Assembly: GCA_001695595.3 (NCBI GenBank)
Contig: MBPM02000033.1
Span: 434,001-498,000, forward strand
From: Plasmopara viticola
Taxonomy: Eukaryota; Oomycota; Peronosporomycetes; Peronosporales; Peronosporaceae
Direction of reading: 5' to 3'
Length of the DNA stretch: 64,000 bases
The translations under genes were made by a program, and so were the position numbers. The notes below the pieces were generated by a model that was not told the origin of the DNA, searched no databases, and was given only the letters and a program-made list of their open reading frames with translations. Shown here piece by piece: positions 59,831 through 64,000 of the stretch (the stretch's first letter is position 1; every line of letters starts with the position of its first letter).

Positions 59831-61799
59831 ATTTCTATTTCTTACATGTAATCAGGCCTAAATGGGGAGGAATATTATCAAAAAAAAGATTTGCAAAACT
59901 AATGATACCCTTTTTTATATATTAATCGGCTGTATATGTCGTTTTTTGAGCAGCGATGGACCATCGAATTTGATTTGATAACTGGCAAGCATCACATTAG
60001 TTGGCCAACGACACAATCTAATGCAAGCAAAATTCGACAACATTCATCAGACCTTTAAATGACATATTCAAGGATGCTAAAAAAAGATTGTCATAGCAGT
60101 GAGAGCCTCAATATAATAGGCGACATAATTATTGCTCAGGACAACTATCATATCTTGGTGGATGGGTATTCTTTCTTTGCAAAAATATTATCGAATGTAT
60201 AGTATAGTAAATCGGGATACGTATCGATGTTTGCCATGATAAATAATCAATAAGCTTAAGAAATTCCTCCGATTGACAAGATTGTGGGTCATATCCGAAA
60301 TTGCTACTGTGCGCGACTCAAAAAATTGAAAAACACGGGTATTTCCATAAACAGGGATAATCCAAAGGACTCACGGAGTGAATTAGCTAACTTTTCGGCC
60401 TTAGTCTATGTATAGCAAGATCAAAAGCCTGTGACAATCTTCAACAATAAAAAACATTGACCACAAAATGAAAACGTTGAGTGTGACGGGACCACAACAC
60501 CAAAATGACGTAGAGAAGGATGTGCAATCTTTGAATATATGACTGCTCACTTGTCCTTTGACCATGAATATCGAATTGTGCATTATGAGACTGTTATATT
60601 AAGTATATATGTACATATAATATTTGATACGTATTTATATGCTGTCATGTTTGGCACGTTTTTATTATACTTCAGGTCATAAATTACATCCAATTAAAAG
60701 CTTTTTATTACTCTTCGACTCAAATACATCATCATACTGAAGACCAAACAGGTAGCAAAGAAGACTGCTTACGAACTGAGTCAATTAGCGATGACTAAGC
60801 CGATTTAAAAAATGTAGATTCGGCATGTAAAGACACCCCTAACGAAAAGGCCGTAACTGCGCTTATGCCAAAGGCCGCGCCTCAATTCAAATTCGATGTG
60901 CCAAAAGTGGGTCGTATGCCAAATAATTGGCTCGGGAATTAGGCTCTGGAAGAGCACTCAGCTCCGTCACGACAGAATGCGGCACATACTCTTACCATTT
61001 GCCGTATGTACCACAGACAACTTCGGTTTCGATCGATTTAATCTACAAAGAGTAGCACAAGCGCTTTGGCGGATTGTTGCCTTCACTAAGGCGACGGAGA
61101 GACACCGGCAGCTGCGGCGTCTCAGGTCAGGTAAATTCCACTGGAAATCGCCGTGGACTTATCTGCCTAGACAAGTGGGGCATTTAATAAAACGCGAGAA
61201 ATCTGACGACAAGTCAAACATCTTTTAAGACTTACTCCCGGCTGATGACACCACTGCCGATAGCTTGTGACTGTCAACAATGCTAGATTTTGGTGGAAGA
61301 AGGTGAAGTCAGCGATAAGTATCGTAAAGAAGGAATTAGCATTAGAGTCAACAGCGCCGACGGCGATGATCTTTGCCTTTCGCTCACCGTCTGATATCGA
61401 CGCAATCCGCTTTCTTTAAAAAAGATTTAAAAATTATCTGGACAAAAATGAGGAAGTATTCTCGGGCTATATTAAGCAATTGCTTCAGGCAGTACATCAA
61501 CCTGTTCGTTCGACGCAAGGACTCCTTGACGAATACTTCTCAAGTGTCGTTTAACATTTCTCAGCCCAAAATGATGGGTTGCTTTAGTGCCGCAATGCGC
61601 GACCATCGAGTACTAATAAATCTCGCTTAAGCATCGTGAAAGGCATTTGATCTGTGCCTAATTTGGATAAATCGTTGGCTAATCCCGAGTACTGATATGA
61701 ATACTTAAGACCTTTTTTTCCGTGTCCGTGAGCTTATAGTATAGCTTCCACACTCGGTGGCTATAAATACTTCATTTGGAAATGTCTTAGCAAGCGGAT

Positions 61800-63440
61800 A
61801 GGTTTTGTGTGAGTCGACGCTTTTTCATCGTGATTTCACACGCATCATCAAGCTCATTAAATCCATGAATGTACAGTGTTCGCTCTTGTTTTTTATTGCT
61901 TTGTCGCTCGACTCATACTTAATCTCTTTGTGCTTGCATATATCTATTTCAAGTCTACCAAAAGCACCAGCTTCATCATCTCAGCAACCATCTCCTTCGA
62001 CCTATCACCATTGCTATCTCGTCGAGCATTTGATTCAGCCTTCATAAAGGGGGTGAAAGCCTTGTGAGAGCTGGCCTTGACAATGCAGTGAGTTTTGGTT
62101 ATTTCCATACCACGAGGAAGGTGTCACTTGAGCAAAGGGGCGTAGATAAATACATTTTTACAAAAGAATCTTTTAATCAACTTGCGAGCTTTTTTACGCG
62201 GCTTTGCTTGCGCGTCCACGGAGCTTGCTATCAAAAGCTGTCTTGGGTGGGATAGTCGTCTTTTTAGTACATTGAAAGCGGTGATGTACTCGTAAGGAAA
62301 AAAACCCTTACCAAGATCACAGACAAATATAATTTTGTCATCGCATTTGCAGCCACCGAGACATATTGTAAGATATGTGTCATGGCTGGTAACATAGCTG
62401 CTAATATCGAGAATCTTCATGTCCGATGTAGCAATGCACATGTAGCTGGGAATCTTGATGACAGATTTAATGTTATGGGTACCAATAACGGCAAGTAAAT
62501 CCTTCTGTATCTAGATATTATCTTATCGACTAGAATTAAAACCAAATACTGGTACCGGATCAATCTGCTGTTTTAGCTTCCCGAAATTAGACCTTTGCTG
62601 ACCAAAGCTAAGACTGCTAAGAAAGTCAAAGAAGCTAAAATACTTTTCTCGTTCAACCCTCGACATCAGATAAGATTGACTCCCAGAAAAATTATACCTG
62701 TCGGACCGTGGGCGTTGATGATTTTTCTGTAAAAGCGACTTGTACTTGTTGACATTGTACTGCTCGATCTTCACGGATACATGACAATGTATATAAACAT
62801 ACCCGTAAGTAGAATCTTAGAATCATCATTTACAAAGCAACGCGCCTCCTCGGTCAAACAATCAGCTACTGATACAGAAACCGGGATGTGCTCGATCGTG
62901 AAGAAAGCATTCTCCTTCTTAAGTCGCGGTAGGCTTAAGGATGGCCTCAAAGTCGTAAACGATGAAGTGATCGATGTACTGGTCAGAATTTTTTATTGCT
63001 CGCGATGGTAGATAAAAATTTTGAACGCAATAATCGCCTTTACCCTATATCTAGAGCTAAGGTAGTTTGGCTTGTCAGCCGACTCCATAATCTGAACGTC
63101 CGAAATCACCTTCTTTCGAATATCAGCCTTGCTGTTGATAGTGGCAGGCCAATTATACACATCAGTGTTGGCGAGATTCGTATAGAAGTAGCGAGTATCA
63201 TCAGGATCGGTCTTGCTTACAAGTTCGTACCCAAGAGCAGTATTTACCTCAAAGCACTTGCCTGGCTCGAAAGAACATTCTCGAGCTTATCGTAGAAACC
63301 AGTAACCTCGATACTCTCATATAGGTGTGATTCCATGTGATTACCGTTGTAGAAACGGTACTAAGGATAAGCCTTGTAGTCAGGCGACAAGGGTTTCAGT
63401 CGAAACAATCTGCTAATCTCTGGAAGATTGGGCGCGAAAC
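61800..63440 (-). pseudogene. Broken protein-primed-type family B DNA polymerase (Polinton-like or linear-plasmid-like element remnant)
   Basis: Minus-strand frames, in correct order, show parts of a DNA_pol_B_2 type polymerase. They are an N-terminal region (about 63440-63010), exonuclease motif I as D-F-E in FIVYDFEAIL (about 62945-62999), EHIPVSVSV (about 62870), the exonuclease II area GFNSSR (about 62525), SDMKILDISSYV and then KGFFPYEY (about 62280-62430), and a motif-B-like AEMMKL followed by AFGRLE (about 61925-62010), and last CEITMKKRR (about 61810-61850). The pieces lie in different frames with stops between them. Only about 200 bp separates the KGFFPYEY block from the motif-B area, so the part with polymerase motif A is missing; motif C is not seen either. 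Such polymerases belong to self-synthesising DNA transposons, linear plasmids and related viruses. It is dead DNA here. No partner genes (integrase, capsid, ATPase) could be identified nearby. Confidence 0.75.
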
Positions 63441-63939
63441 GCTGCTTGCATTAATCATCTTACCCGTTTTACCACACATTTCAACACGGTAGCTACTACC
63501 CCATTTGATAGCTTGGATATTTGATCACCTCAATCCTTCGAGCTCACATGCAAGCATGTTGCCTATATATGATTGGCTATATTCTTCTTCGTAGATATGA
63601 CTTTAGAATATTTTGATCTTGTATCAGGATCGATTTTCTATCTTGGTCATCTACAAAAAAAGCTGAAATTAATTATTTGGTTTATTCATTTGTTAAAGGC
63701 TCTAATCCAGTCATTTGTTCATTAGAGAAAAATTTACGCGCGAAAGGGTTGATTGGTTAGTTACAATCAAGCGCTATCTGTGTCGTTCCTTTCTGTTCTC
63801 GGCTTACGTTTGCGAGCTCGAAGCTAGTCTTTATTCTTGTCGTCGTAGCTCTTTTGATACATAAAGCCAGCGTCGCGCTGGTAGTAGCGCCTCTGTACTG
63901 TTTTAATGCGCTCTTTAGTTGTATATCACTATATAATAA
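63441..63939. other. No gene seen
   Basis: AT-rich sequence follows the polymerase remnant. It could be the 5' flank of that element, but nothing recognisable is present. Confidence 0.4.
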
Positions 63940-64000
63940 GGGAGCCGCTAACTTCCACCCAGTTTTCGCTAACTTCCAACCAGTCTGCGATTATGTAGAG
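63940..64000 (+). repeat. Start of a TIR-like terminus related to elements 1 and 2 (runs out of window)
   Basis: GGGAGCCGCTAAC shares its tip with the TIR of element 1 (GGGAGCCGTTAAAC). It is likewise followed by a short directly repeated unit, here GCTAACTTCCACCCAG and GCTAACTTCCAACCAG. The rest of the element would lie beyond the window. Confidence 0.5.

Larger units (their letters stand above)
45497..61799. other. 16-kb gene-poor stretch with decayed repeats
   Basis: No gene here can be supported from sequence. Frames are short, often start at non-ATG codons, and overlap on both strands. I see no RNA gene. Repeats that I could pair are listed separately (56.56-58.04, 58.09-58.61 and 59.63-59.83 kb). 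The rest looks like old transposon sequence. Confidence 0.5.

Overview
The window looks like nuclear DNA of an oomycete (Phytophthora or downy-mildew type). Three observations support this: compact genes with short (about 60-80 nt) GT-AG introns, oomycete-style initiator motifs (TCATTYY..AWTTT) just upstream of several start codons, and small gene islands separated by long AT-rich stretches full of decayed repeats. Species cannot be fixed by eye. LAYOUT. 1-548 is the 3' end of a ferric reductase/NADPH-oxidase-like gene that is cut by the window edge. 1360-3058 is a TA-flanked element with ~205-bp terminal inverted repeats that carries a broken piece of a dynein heavy chain gene. 8938-9710 holds two SINEs head to head, one with a perfect 17-bp target duplication. 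10141-19297 is an island of three chromatin or transcription genes: a Tudor-like/TFIIS-N protein, a PWWP-MPN (JAMM) protein that I read as one spliced gene, and a JmjC/Tudor-knot protein divergent from it. 19298-30284 is gene-poor. 30285-39957 holds two near-identical ferric reductase genes in inverted orientation; one has an exact in-frame 147-codon tandem duplication. They flank a PH-RhoGAP gene and a convergent NAA38 (NatC subunit) gene. 41696-42990 is a second member of the same TIR element family, this time carrying an intron-bearing piece of GPI8/PIG-K (GPI transamidase). 44117-45496 is a RIO3-type atypical kinase. From 45497 on, only decayed repeats are recognisable; among them is a broken protein-primed-type family B DNA polymerase (Polinton-like or linear-plasmid-like) on the minus strand at about 61.8-63.4 kb. 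At the very end (63940) a related TIR-like terminus begins. HOW IT FITS TOGETHER. The intact genes are housekeeping (NatC, RIO3), chromatin or membrane redox functions, and are not an operon-like pathway. The most unusual feature is the pair of Pack-type TIR elements: the same ends and the same subterminal block surround fragments of two different host genes, captured in the same relative orientation, and the GPI8 piece seems to retain introns. That points to DNA-level capture of host gene fragments by a transposon family. The ferric reductase paralogues also show signs of recent tandem duplication and gene conversion.
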